NCBI GenBank assembly: GCA_020744425.1
Contig: JAGMUV010000006.1
Span: forward strand, 744,001-808,000
DNA from: Dactylonectria macrodidyma
Lineage: Eukaryota > Ascomycota > Sordariomycetes > Hypocreales > Nectriaceae
Direction: 5' to 3'
Length of the DNA: 64,000 nt
In this document: piece after piece, positions 45,650 through 57,218 of the stretch
How positions within the stretch are numbered: the first letter of the stretch is position 1
How the letters are laid out: each line of letters starts with the position of its first letter
Translations under genes and position numbers: made by a program
The notes under the pieces: model-generated
Database searches by the model: none
What the model saw: only the letters and a program-made list of their open reading frames with translations
What the model was told of the DNA's origin: nothing

Positions 45650-47894
45650 ATGGAAAGCACCAAGCGACAGCGTAACGCCAGTTGGAGCCAGAGCGGCGCT
45701 GGCGCTTCCAAGAGACGGAAGACGTCAACACCACATCAACAGGGTGGTCTTCGAATTACCGTAGCCCTTCGTTCCAACTCCAAAGCTGCCCAGCACGACC
45801 CGGAACACTCAACACCATTTGTTCAAGATCTTGAGATTGCCGATGTCTCGGATGGTTCTCAAGAAACATCGAGGTATGTCGCTATGCAGTCCTAGGGCAT
45901 TTGCCTTGACGCGACACTGATTCGTTTGGTCCAGTAATGAGAGCGGCGATGAGAGGCAAAGGTCACTGGGCAGTATGAATGGCGACCCAGACGATGTGTC
46001 CCTTGGATTCAATTCAAGCCCGGATACCGGCAGCGTGGGCTCTGAAACGGATGGTGATATCAATTCTCAAAACGACGAGTTCGCAGAGTGGAGGTGGTTG
46101 GAGCAAATCGACGTCTGTGCCCACGTTGGGAAGAAAAAGGTCGCCCATTGCGATGCCAAATTGATCCGCCGCGATTGGATGCGATACGACTTTTTGACGG
46201 AGATACAGGAACCGAACAACAAGGAGGCCACGAAACTCGGGTTAGACCTCTTCGACAGATATGGTTGCCTCCGCCGGGAGTTCTACGAGCATGAGGTCAA
46301 ACTCGGCACTGGGGCTTGGAATAATGAGCTTGACCAAGGCGATATTCTTCTCATTGGGGATATCACTGTCGACTTCTTATACCGTCGTAATGGATTCGCG
46401 ACCAAAATCATCGAGGCCCTCTTGGACAAAACTCGGCGCAAGTCGGAGCACTTCTTTGCGTTTGCTCGGCCGCGTTTTGTCAGTAAGCTATACCACACAG
46501 GTGAGGAAAGAGAGCGTATCGAAACAACAATTGGCGAGCAATTCTTTCGGTCGCTTGGGTTTCGAAGAGTCGGCACCTCTCGGTGGCTCGCATTCGCAGA
46601 TTCTGGGGACCATCCCTCTCGATTTCTGCATAGAATGAGTGACATTGCCATATTCGGATATTCAACCCATCCAGGGGTTGTGTCCCATGAGATACATGCC
46701 ATCATGGGCATCCTCCTTGACGCAACAAAAACCGACAGCCAATGCGTGAGACAAATTAAACAGATCATTCGAAGGATGGATCGTCGAGTGGTTTCCTCTA
46801 CAGACAGTAAAGGAAACAGCATTCTTCATATCGCCGCCCTAAGTCGCAGGCCAAAAGTGGTTGCTTACATCCGCTCCCAGTTTGACTACATGACTACAGC
46901 GCGCAACATGGAAGGCTACACTCCGGTGCAAGCTTTACACAGTGCATTGGACACGCGCAGGACGATACGCGCCCTTCCAACTGTCACCAAGGTGGTTTCA
47001 GATAGCTTCCAGGGCTTCAAACAATCCGAAGTTGCGTGCCTACTTGCACTCACCGGCTTTAATCCCGACTATGATTCTACGAGTGACGCAGCCCCATCGA
47101 TGGACTCTGGTGCTTCATCGATAGAATCTAACACTTTATCTGATGTGAGCACAGCTTCAGATGAGGATGAGGATGAGCTATTCGACAAGCTCTCTTTCGG
47201 TCTCAAATTGCTGCAATGGAAGAACAAGCGACACGACAAGTTCTCTCGCGTACTCAAAGGGTTGCAATGGAGGTACGGCTGCACTTGTGGCGAATGCATT
47301 GAAGGTTTTCTGAGCCCTCGAATGAAGTTTGCATTAGGATGTCAAGCTGAACTCAAGCATGCACTTCTACTCAAAAGTAACGACTTGAGTGGTCGTGAAT
47401 GGGTCCGCCTTCGCGATGATCATCTCAGGTATGTCAGCCCCGACCTACGAGACCAGTTGGCGGTAAACGCTCGAATGAGGGATGGCTTTGCCAACATTTG
47501 CGAGCTCTTTGCTCTCTGTCTTCGGAATGAGAAAGTACCCAACGAAACGAATATATGCAACGCATCCCGCGAAACCCCGCGCGACCTCGAACTCTTCTCA
47601 ATTACGCAGTCGACGTGGGAGTACCTCACCAACGGCGGAACAGTGAGTGCCGTGGCCACGATGGTTTTTGAGAAGGCAATGAGCGAGGATCAATGGGCCG
47701 GAGATGGAACGCACGAGGAGGATTTCAAGCCTCACGAAGCCTTGCCCGTCTGTCGGAATGATCACGAGTTCGGCTTCGTCAGCGGCATGTGTGGATATAA
47801 GAGGGTTACTCCTTCTTTCTCTATCAAAATGGGGCCGAAGATGAAGGTATACGGTTGCAAGGCGTGTGAAAATGAGTCGTCAGGCTCAGAGTGA
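45650..47894 (+). CDS. GNAT-like and ankyrin-like protein, function unknown
   Basis: Two exons, 45650-45873 and 45935-47894 (intron 61 nt, GTATGT...CCAG), give 727 residues. The N-terminus is basic and may be nuclear (KRQRNASW, SKRRKTSTPHQQ) and is followed by an acidic Ser-rich stretch. Residues about 150-310 resemble an N-acetyltransferase of the GNAT type: strand GDILLIGDITVDFL followed by RRNGFATKIIEALL (the acetyl-CoA loop position) and later FFRSLGFRRVGTSRW. Next is an ankyrin-like segment (DSKGNSILHIAALSRRPKVV, NMEGYTPVQAL). The C-terminal part has CTCGECIEGFLSPRMKFALG and ends with paired cysteines (CGYKRV...YGCKACE), which could bind metal. I know of related uncharacterised fungal proteins of this kind, but none with a proven substrate. 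Catalysis is inference. Confidence 0.85.
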
Positions 47895-48947
47895 CTGTTC
47901 TCTATTATGTATGGCGCGTCTGCCGAATCTCCAGGCCAGAGAGGAATTCTTGTTTTGTATAGCGGGTTTGAGGCATAGCGTTATTATCACGGGAATCGAT
48001 ACAAGCTTGTTATGTTAGTGTTCTTCATCATGGGTCACAATATGCAATTGGTTTCATTGGTTGTTTGCTTTGCGATGGCTCTACTCTGGTGTTCCAGATT
48101 TGCCATTTACAGTCACTGAGGATGGAACTCGTCATCACGGCATGTCTCTCCAAGCATGAGAAGATCCCCCACCCTAGCGGCATCATATCCCCAATCCTGA
48201 GAGCGCCACTCCTACTCTCTGCCCTGCTTCATAAACAATGATCAAACAGTTCCCGGGTAGTTTCGGCCTATGATCTAGGACCCATCCTTTCTGTGGCCGC
48301 CAGGATGGTGGAACCGGTAAGTGGAGTATGGCAACTCGTTATGGGCAGGTCATGCCGAGAGAGACCATTGAGAGAGAGATGGTCAATTGCAAGAGAGACA
48401 ATCGGAAGGGGCTTGAGGGATCAATCGCAAGAGAGAATGGTAATTGGTATTCACTACCTGGGTAGCTATTGTCTCTAATGAAACGCCAGAGCCGCCCGAA
48501 TCTCCTGGGATAATGTCGGTGACGAGGCCGAATTAGGGCGGCTCTGTTACTAATATGTTGTCGCCGTGACACTCCGTATTCCCCGGTCCATATCCATATC
48601 CTGCAGGTCTCCCCCCTTTGCCTCAAGTTTTGTTATTGTTGTCGTTGCTTCGTCTCTCTGCGAGTTCCGAAATCGGGATGGATGACTGTTTCGGCGAGGC
48701 GATCCGACAATTGGAGATGCGGGTTGCTAGGCCGAAATCGGCGCCCTATTGCGATTGCCCCTCGTTGATGGGTTGATGGAGGGGTAAAGTTGATCAAGCT
48801 GAAGCAAAGTTGCAATTGGCACCTGCCTATCAACGCGGGGCACACAGAAGCTAGTTTTTTTTCTTGTTAGGTCGGGTCCATCGCGAGATTCTTTACCCAT
48901 CGCGAATTCTTCTTATTATCAAAACACCACGACAAGCTATCGCAACA
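47895..48947. other. Intergenic region upstream of LYS9
   Basis: About 1 kb holding the 3' end of the GNAT-ankyrin gene and the promoter of the saccharopine dehydrogenase gene. Short repeats of AGAGAGA/CTCTCT type occur around 48355-48425. No gene was found. Confidence 0.5.
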
Positions 48948-50884
48948 ATGCCTCAATCCGCCCTCCTCCTCGGCTCCGGCTACGTCGCCACGCCCACCGT
49001 CGAGTTCCTCTCCAAGGAAGGCATCCACGTCACCGTCGCCTGCCGAACCCTTGCCGCCGCCCAGAAGCTCGCCAGCACCTACGCCAACACGACGGCCGTC
49101 AGCCTCGACGTCAACGACACCTCTGCCCTCGAGGCCGCCGTCGCTAAGCACGATGTCACCATCTCCCTGATCCCCTACACATACCACGCTGCCGTCATCA
49201 AGGCCGCCATCAAGGCCAAGAAGGATGTCGTCACCACCTCCTACGTGTCGCCCGCCATGGAGGAGCTTGATGCTGAGGCCAAGGCTGCCGGCATTACCGT
49301 CATGAACGAGATTGGTGTACGTTGAGATACTTCACAATCAATGTCCTGCTGAGTTTGCTGACCCCTCTATAGCTTGACCCTGGGTATGCCTTCCAGTCAC
49401 CTTCCTCTATCCTACCCTTCCACGACTAACGCCCTCTCAGTATCGATCACCTTTACGCTGTCGACGTCATCGACCGTGTCCACCGCGAAGGAGGCTCCGT
49501 CCGTTCCTTCAAGAGCTTCTGCGGTGGCCTCCCCGCCCCCGAGAGTATGTATACCATGTCCCATAAATAGGACCGGTAAAGCTAATTGTCGCGTTAGACT
49601 CCAACAACCCTCTCGGTAAACACTACTTGTTGCCATGTTTCCCCAGCTGCTGACCATGACCAGGATACAAGTTTAGCTGGAGCAGCCGTGGAGTTCTGTT
49701 GGCGCTGAAGAACAACGCCAAGTACTACGAGGACAACAAGGAGGTGAACATCAGTGGCCTGGAACTCATGGGCACTGCGAAGCCTTACCACACCGGCTTT
49801 TTGGGTTTCAACTTCGTCGCCTACGGAAACCGAGACAGCACCGGCTACCGTCAACGGTACGAATCCCGATCTCTTTGGTATAGCAACAATTGCTGACTTT
49901 CTCAGGTACAACATCCCCGAAGCTGAGACCGTTGTTCGCGGCACCCTTCGGTACACTGGCTTCCCCGAGTTCGTCAAGGTCCTTGTCGACATCGGCTTCC
50001 TCAGTGTCGATGAGCAGGACTATATGAAGGAGCCAATCGCTTGGAAGGAGGCTACCAAGAGCCTCCTCGGCGCTAGCTCGTCCAGCGAGGATGATCTCTT
50101 GGCTGCCGTTTCTTCCAAGACCACCTTCAAGAACGACGATGAGAAAGCCCAATTGGTGGCAGGTCTCAAGTGGCGTAAGTACATGTGAACCCTGGTCATT
50201 ATACTGGCGGTGTCTAACATTGCAACTTAGTCGGTATCTTCTCCGACACCAAGACCACCCCCAGGGGCAACCCTCTGGACACTCTGTGTGCCACTCTTGA
50301 GCAGAAGATGGCTTACGAGGAGGGTGAGCGTGACTTGGTGGTATGTATCATACTTCTGCTTTAATGTTCAGAAGTACACTAACACTTGGCCTGTAGTTCT
50401 TGCAACACAAGTTCGAGATCGAGAACAAGGATGGTAGCAGAGACACCATCACCTCTACCCTCTGCGAGTACGGTGCTCCCATTGGATCCGGCGGTTACTC
50501 AGCCATGGCCAAGCTGGTCGGTGTGCCGGCCGGTGTAGGCAAGTCATCCCCTATTGTCATTATCTTTGTTCGAATTGCTCCTCAAGAGGCAGAGGTGTCG
50601 TTCTTCGACAAGTGCCCGTGTCTATTTGCAGTGTCGTAACGAGACGCCATGCTGAAGATATTCGTATGAAAAGGCTTTACTAACTCAATTTGTTCAATAG
50701 CTGTCAAGCAGGTGCTCAATGGCACAATCTCGGAGAAGGGTATCCTCGCCCCCGTCAAGGAGAGCATCAACGCGTCTTTGATGAAGGAGCTCAAGGATAA
50801 CCATGGGTATGTCTTCTTGGCTAGTATCCCCAGACATTCATACTAACAGAGTTCAGCATCTACTGCATCGAGCGAGTCCTCTAA
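48948..50884 (+). CDS. LYS9: Saccharopine dehydrogenase (NADP+, L-glutamate-forming), Lys9 type
   Basis: Enzyme of the fungal alpha-aminoadipate lysine pathway; it reductively joins aminoadipate semialdehyde with glutamate to form saccharopine. Ten exons are inferred: 48948-49316, 49373-49383, 49441-49544, 49598-49615, 49664-49856, 49906-50174, 50231-50340, 50397-50538, 50701-50806, 50857-50884. They sum exactly to 449 residues, the normal size. Motifs are the Rossmann start ALLLGSGYVATPTVEFL, VDVIDRVHREGGSVRSFKSF, ENSNNPLGYKFSWSSRGVLL and TSTLCEYGAPIGSGGYSAMA. Two exons are tiny, 11 nt (LDPG) and 18 nt (NSNNPL). Intron 8 (50539-50700, 162 nt) begins GCAAGT and so appears to be a GC-AG intron; using it preserves VPAGVAVKQVLNG. 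The small exons near the 5' end are dictated by protein conservation (NEIGLDPGIDHLYAVD). Confidence 0.97.
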
Positions 50885-51829
50885 ATGCTCAAGCCCGAGA
50901 AATCAGGAGCCAAATCGCATGTCAGGGGCGAGTCTTCAGGGATCGTTGGTGTTGATGCATTGCTTGCCATTTGTCAAACAATGACACTGATTGTATACGT
51001 CAGGAAGTCCACAAGCCCAGATCCCCATCGATAAAACGCCTCAGACGGTAGTCGGCTCAGAGAGCAGGACGTATTTCAGGATGCAGATAAAAAAGTTTGC
51101 CCGTATTCTCTCGCTTTCGTCAATTGACAACATTCAAGCGCATTTTTGTCCCAATCTGAAGCCCATATAAACCCGTCAAATTAACAATATCAGCTTTACG
51201 TTCTTCTTATTTGCCCACTTAGCATCATCTACATGATAAGACTGTCATCTAATAGCCATCGGCAACCGCATCTGATTGCGTAGAGGCCGACGTCAACGCC
51301 GCCAAATCTCATGCCTCTCAGGCCAGTGAAAGCGCCTTTCTAACCATATGATGGCTCTGCCGTGAACGTAGGTGACAACAGGGGCGACGGGAATAATGAA
51401 GTGGGCTTCACGACGAGCCTCTACAGGATTTTCTAGCTTCATTATCCACCAATTCGACAAAGAGACGGCCATAAATGTCGCCATCGGCATCGGGGATTGT
51501 TTGCGCACGGTAAAACAAGGTCTACACGTTTTGAACATGTCACAAACGTAGCGCAGCGCATGGAAACCTCGAGTACCAAAGCCAAAGTGGGAACTGCTGT
51601 ACGGGAGAGGAAGCAAGGCAAGTTACAGGAGACAAAGGTTCCGAATTGAAGTGTATCCGCCCATGCGCGCCATTCTACGAAAAACACACGCATTCTACAA
51701 CACATTCTACAACAAAGATGCTCATAAATCATAAGGATGTGTCTTCCTGCCCGAGATCTGCGGTTCCTACACTACTACCAGCTTAATCACTCCACCACCT
51801 TCACTTCGCTTTCCTAGGCTAGCCCCTTC
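50885..51829. other. Intergenic region between convergent LYS9 and FHIP genes
   Basis: About 950 bases with both 3' untranslated regions. Minus-strand frames at 51293-51732 are about 100 codons and show no motif. Nothing else is supported. Confidence 0.5.
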
Positions 51830-54800
51830 TCAAATGAACCGGACCTCGTCGAACAGGCCAGCTCGGACTTGAACCAAGCTTGCCAGTTCGAACAAGAAGG
51901 ATTGCAGGATCATGACGTTAGTGACAATGTGAGAGACGGAGACTGTGCCTGGCTCCTTGTCGTCGGTCTGTTTATCGGTCCCTTCCTTGCTCTCTGCCTT
52001 GCTCTCGGAATCATCAGGCTTGTCCTCGGACGCGTCCGTAGCGACTGGCTCGGTGGTGACTGGCTCTGTATGGACTGGTTCTGCAACGGTTGGCTCTGTG
52101 GCAGCCAGTTCGCCTTGCTCGGGCGTCTCGCCTTGCTCAACCGGCTTGACAGGCTCGTTCTCACTCTCTGCAGTCTCTTCCTCCGCCTCTGTTTCGGTAG
52201 GCTCGGGCACCGGTTTCTTGTCAAAGTTGAGGGGAATAGGATCAACTTCAGGGGTCGGCAGGCCAACCCGCTTCGAAAGAATGGTCTGGTCAATCGCTGC
52301 AAATGCTGCCACTTGGCTCACCACAGCGTCGCTTCCAGCTCCGTGGGATGAGGAAGTCTCCTCTCGAACTCGGCTGCGAGACTTGCTTCGACGAGATGTG
52401 CTAGATCCACGTTCACTGAAAATCTCCTTGGGCGGAGCGAGTCCTGGCTTGGAGCTGGGTGTAGCGCTTCCGCTCCCAGAGCTTCGAGTCTGCTCTTTGC
52501 GTCCTCGAGGCGTTCCAGAACGGCTTGGTGTCCCAAGTTCAGACAGCAAACGATGAGCTAGACCTTCTAATGCAGATGGTCGGGAAGGCGACGCACTTCG
52601 CGATACTTCATCGAGGCTCCCGCGATCCGGTGTTTCCTGCTGTCCAGGGGTTGCCTTTTGCGGAGGAGCCGGGCTGTGCAACATGGCATCTGCGGTCTGG
52701 AAAGCTTCGCGCCGTTGTTGGACCAAATCATCAAACCGTGGAATGGTCTTCTTGTACGACACCACCTGCTCTTCTAGTCGCTTAAGGACATTAAGCACAC
52801 GAGGCACAGACGCCTGCGTCCATTGCGGCCGCTGTCGGCACCGCTCCATCGCCTTGATTTGCTCCTGCTCCGCTGAGAGCGGCATGTCAAGCTCATCAGC
52901 GTCAACCTCGGTGGCTTCATCATCTGTCGGTTCAGATTCCTCGTCACCCTCGTCTCCTTCGTATGTGTAAGCGCTAGGGCTTCGTGCCAGCCATCCCTCG
53001 ATCTTCATATAGCCGCAAATAGCCAGGTCCACCAAGGTCTCCGTAACGGATAGGTTTGTTTCCACTGGGTTAATGAAAAAGGTCTCGAGTAGATCCAGCA
53101 ACGCATTTAGGAGAGGGTCGTCAGGTCGGAGAGTATGATCTCCAACCTCTCTGGGGGCCCCAGGGAGACTGTCAGTGACGGCCGGGAGCCGCTGGTTGCT
53201 TGCAGACAACCGCGGCGCGACCAACTTGATAGAACAAGGGTGGCTCTCCAGTCGGGACATGGTATCTCGGAGGACGCTCTGGTAGACTTCGTCAAAGTTA
53301 TCCTGGCCGCCAATGGTTCCAGCCAGGGTCATCAGATATTCAACCTCCTGCTCATGAGCGCCAACGGTCCGTCGGGGGTTGTTGATGGGTAAGATGTCAG
53401 TTCTGAGGAGCGTAATAATAGCATATCGATGATGTCGTTTCAGAATGGCTGACACCAATTGAAGCGTTACATAAATAGTCTGCTGGTTTCGCGATCTCAA
53501 ACAGGCGAGAATGAGATCCACCAGGTTAAAGAGTAAAGGAGTGACGGTAGTGTCGGATTTTTCTGCCAACATAGTGGCGAGATCCATCGACTTTCGCTTC
53601 CTCGCAAGGCTGACGGATGACGAGCTTGCCCGGTTTGAGGGGAGTGAGTCAGGTAGTGCTAGGAGGTAATGGAGAATAAGGTTGATCATGTCGGGGTGAT
53701 CGAGCGATTCAAGAATGCGGCGGAGATAAGTTAGAACAGCCACTGATGATCCTCCGTCGATATCAGAGGACTCAAGCAGTGAGGGGTATCTAGTCATGTC
53801 AGGGTTTACGTCCAGGCTATGCAGAATCGATAGTCAAGACTCACAATAATTGCTGCAGGAAAATGACTTGGAAGTGCTCTAGTAGGGTCGACTTGACCTC
53901 CACCGACCGACAGTGGTTCAAGACGTCCTGCCAGAACAGGAGATGGGATAAGAATGTTTCAAGGTGGGATTGAAACTCAGGTGAGCAAGAGCTGATGACT
54001 TCGTAGTTGGACGCTGGGTGCTCATAGTCGGAAAATGCCAGAATCGGTGGCAGATCATGAGGGAGGTGGTCAATCACCAGCTTGCGGCTCAGCTGGCTGT
54101 ACAAAGCTCCCAGGCCAGTGGCCATTAGAGTTGACAGGTCGCTCTCGACGATCCATTGCTCCAGCGGTCCGGAACTAGACGCCGCCTCGATGATGTACAG
54201 CAGTCCCGTGCGCGCAAAGTCTCCCACCTTACCCTCGTGGTGAATGTAGTCCATCAGAATGTAGAATAGCGGGAAGTCAGCCCTCTGGGTGCGCCCGACA
54301 AAGGTGTCGCGGCTGTCTCTGTCCTTCTCATCGCGGTGCGGTCCGCCGGCGCGCTGCGTCTTGAACCAGGCGGGGAGGATCTCGGGGTCGAGGCGGATCT
54401 TAGTGGTTATGTTGAAGGCCAGCTCAACGACGCGGGACTCGGTGTCGAGGCCAAGTCGCACGCTGTTGACGCCGGTGATGCGAACCAGCAGGTTGGTCAG
54501 GCTGGCGGAGAAGGTCGGGGTCTCAACAAAGGCCTCTTCCTCGCTCTCTATGAGGGTAGCGAAGAACAGGACGGCCTCCTTGATGATCCATTCGTTGTAC
54601 GAGGTCGTGGCAATCTTGCCGATGGGGACGTAGATTTGCTTGAGCGAGGCATACTGTATGCAGGGGTGTGGCAAGGGACGGCGGCTCTCGTCACTGAGGA
54701 TGTTGGTGAGCTCTTGAAGGCGGATCTCGAGGTTCTCGGCGGCGTCGCTATCGCGGGACAGGTTGCCAGACGTCCTCCAAGTGGACTGTGATGATGAGTG

Positions 54801-55168
54801 CGGTCAGCTTCAGGGCGTCCGTCGCACGGCAATACGACACGGCACAGCACGCTACAGCACGCTACAGCAACAGCTACAGCAGCGCAGGTAGGCCGGCAGA
54901 CGACGCAATGGTGGGGATGCCTCACCAGCAGGTTGCCGTACTCCTTCTCGAACCGATGCAGGCGCTTCGCAGGATCCTTTGCCTGGTCCTTGCGGGATGT
55001 CCCGGAGGAGAGGGGGCTTAACAGGCGCGACCACTGCATCACCAGTTGATTAGCTGGGGAGCCGCTGGTAAACGGCGACATGATGGGGAGCGACATTGGG
55101 GTGGGAGCCGGTTGGGGGGGGTTGTGTGACTGTGGAACTCCGTGTTGCCGCAAACTCACAAAGTCCAT
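51830..55168 (-). CDS. FHIP: HOOK-interacting subunit of the FTS-Hook-FHIP complex (RAI16-like)
   Basis: Large adaptor protein of the FHF complex, which in filamentous fungi links early endosomes to dynein and kinesin-3 for long-range hyphal transport. Four exons are inferred: 55168-55160 (ATG GAC TTT only), 55033-54926, 54785-53845 and 53789-51830, total 1005 residues in frame. The 9-nt first coding exon is followed by a perfect GTGAGT and joins to TGGTCGCGCC, giving MDFWSRLL, the expected family start. Conserved RAI16-type segments follow: LQELTNILSDES, WIIKEAVLFFATLIESEEEA, HHEGKVGDFARTGLLYIIEA, LLFWQDVLNHCRS, LRRILESLDHPDMINLILHY and LRSRNQQTIYVTLQL. A disordered Ser/Arg- and Glu/Thr/Pro-rich insert fills residues of roughly 680-930. 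It ends with a conserved helix (MILQSFLFELASLVQVRAGL). Confidence 0.93.
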
Positions 55169-55817
55169 GGCGCTTTTGGAGTCATCTCCAGGGCGGCGGG
55201 TGTGATATACGGGCGTGCCGTCTGTCCCATTCCTCCGTGGGGGTAGGAACGTTTCGTTGGCGGTGCAGCGCAGTTGGTTGCAGAGTTGCTAGGCTGGTCG
55301 TTGAGTCGTGGAGTCTTCTCCTGGAACTTGGGACGCCCAAGCATCATCCCTGTCGAGTCAAGCATGTGGCTTGCCACACCTCTCCATGACACAATGCGCC
55401 TACCCTTGTCTGGGGGGCCATGTGGCTGGGCGGCTGTGGTCGTTTGTGTGGCTGCTCTTTAGGGTAGCCATCTGTCAATCAGCAAAACCACATGCGAACA
55501 TCTCTAGCATATGAAAGGGATACTATTTTACGATGGATGAAATACTAGAATTTAGGTTATTATCTCGTAGCAACTCTAAATCCGATTCTTTCTTCATCTA
55601 ACTTGCTTACGTAGTGTTTCGTCCCACGTTTGAGATGTCACCTCTAATTCTCGGACATTATGCAGTAAATCCATTCATGCACAACTAAGCGTGACCTGCA
55701 TGTGCACGTTCGAGGACAGAAATCCGTCATCTGGTCTAAGACCAGATACAATACTATGTCGATGAATAATAAGCTAGCTGAAGTTGCAGTCATCGAGTGC
55801 CATTATGCCGTCTCAAA
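55169..55817. other. Intergenic region upstream of FHIP
   Basis: About 650 bases. The half next to FHIP is its promoter; 55500-55640 is AT-rich. No gene was found. Confidence 0.5.
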
Positions 55818-56513
55818 CTAAGTCCCGTAAATCTCCTGATCATACCCCCTCAACTTGTCCTCCACCCTCTCTTCCAACCGCTCAAACCGTCCCACGACCC
55901 TCGTAACCCTTTTCTCCATGTCGTACAACTTCTGTTCCATGCCTTCTAACTTGTTCTCCATGCCCTTCACCATTTTTGTCATCTCGCGGATATCTTGCCG
56001 CACCAGTGATGCCGTGTTGTCGAGACCCTTTCGGAACTCGTACTGGCCTAGGTCGTACCAGTTCTTCCATCTCGCGATCTGGATCTGGCCCTCATTTATC
56101 TTTTCATCTACTAGACGTTGGATGCGTCTTTGGAAGGCAAGGTACCGGTAGTCTAAATCCTCAACGCGGTGGTAGTAGTTGCGGTCCTGTCTTATGTCAG
56201 AGATGCCATGCCCTGCCGACGACAGGAAGGGGGAAGAGCTCACAGGTAGGCGACGGTGCTTGCAATGCTTTCGTTGAGGCACTGGAGCAAAAGGCTTTGG
56301 ATTCGAAGCCGTAAATTTCTCCTTGGGTTTCGCTGGGTTGCATGTTGGCGGAGTTGGGATTGTGGGAGTTGTCTTAGCGGTTGGGTTAGGAACGAGAATA
56401 TTAGGGGAAATTTGGGGACCTTGATCCTCCGCGTCGATGCATGCATCCCGCAAGGCGTTGCGAAGACGACGGGCCTTCTTTCGACGGCGCGAACTGAGTC
56501 TACACTTAGGCAT
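55818..56513 (-). CDS. Coiled-coil protein of unknown function
   Basis: Minus-strand gene of 212 residues if a 57-nt in-frame intron (56187-56243, GTGAGC donor, CTGAC branch, ACAG acceptor) is spliced; without it, 231. The N-terminus is very basic (KCRLSSRRRKKARRLRN) and could be a nuclear or RNA-binding signal. A Pro/Thr-rich linker follows. The C-terminal half is a long amphipathic helix with regular Met/Leu heptads (EMTKMVKGMENKLEGMEQKL), a predicted coiled coil. No family is recognised. Its neighbour across the divergent promoter also encodes a coiled-coil protein. Confidence 0.7.
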   Translation of the reverse strand: MPKCRLSSRRRKKARRLRNALRDACIDAEDQGPQISPNILVPNPTAKTTPTIPTPPTCNPAKPKEKFTASNPKPFAPVPQRKHCKHRRLPVSSSPFLSSAGHGISDIRQDRNYYHRVEDLDYRYLAFQRRIQRLVDEKINEGQIQIARWKNWYDLGQYEFRKGLDNTASLVRQDIREMTKMVKGMENKLEGMEQKLYDMEKRVTRVVGRFERLEERVEDKLRGYDQEIYGT

Positions 56514-57218
56514 GGCGGGCGACTTGTGTGAAAAATGCGGATGATATCACGAAGTTGCCCGAAAAGCGTCAACACCAAGAAACACCATCACACAGATGTG
56601 GAGATGAAAGAGGGAAGTTATTCTACACGTTGAAGGCTGCCTTATTGGACCCACTTCTCTTTTTCCTTTGGGGTCTCTCTCAGATCACTCCTTTCAGCCC
56701 GTGTTTGCGCCATGCGGCGCGCCTCAGCTTCACCTCACCTTTTGGCAATGAATCACAACCAACGCGTACCAAACACTATCAACGCCCCACCCGCGAACGC
56801 CTTTCTGCCTGTTAGAAGGGGGAAAATGACCAAAAACACTCTGACAGCTGCGAGCAACTGCCAGAGCCTCCACCGAGATCAGTAACTCGCCCTGGCGGCC
56901 TATATAAATCTCGTCTCCTTCGCCCCCAGAAACCTCTTCTTTCTTCCCTCATCATCACACTCGCTCAGTTTCTGCACAGCTCTTCATCAAGAAGTTGATC
57001 ACTTCTTCACTTTCTTTCCTCTTTCTTTTCTTCTTCTATACCCATCAGCCCTTGGCTCAAGGTCTTCTTGACTTTTACTTCCTTCAACACACTCACTTTC
57101 GTTCATCCACCTCACAGTCGGTAACGCCCTGCATTTGCCATTCACCCTCTCTCTCTTCTACTTCCCCTCTTCCTCACTTCCTTTCTTGCCCCTAACATTC
57201 ATCTCAGATTGACCAAAC
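56514..57218. promoter_or_regulatory. Divergent promoter with TATA box and long CT-rich leader
   Basis: A perfect TATATAAA lies at 56901-56908, about 310 bases before the plus-strand start at 57219. It is followed by a long pyrimidine-rich stretch (about 56930-57200), the usual pattern of strongly expressed fungal genes. The left half serves the minus-strand coiled-coil gene. Confidence 0.65.
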
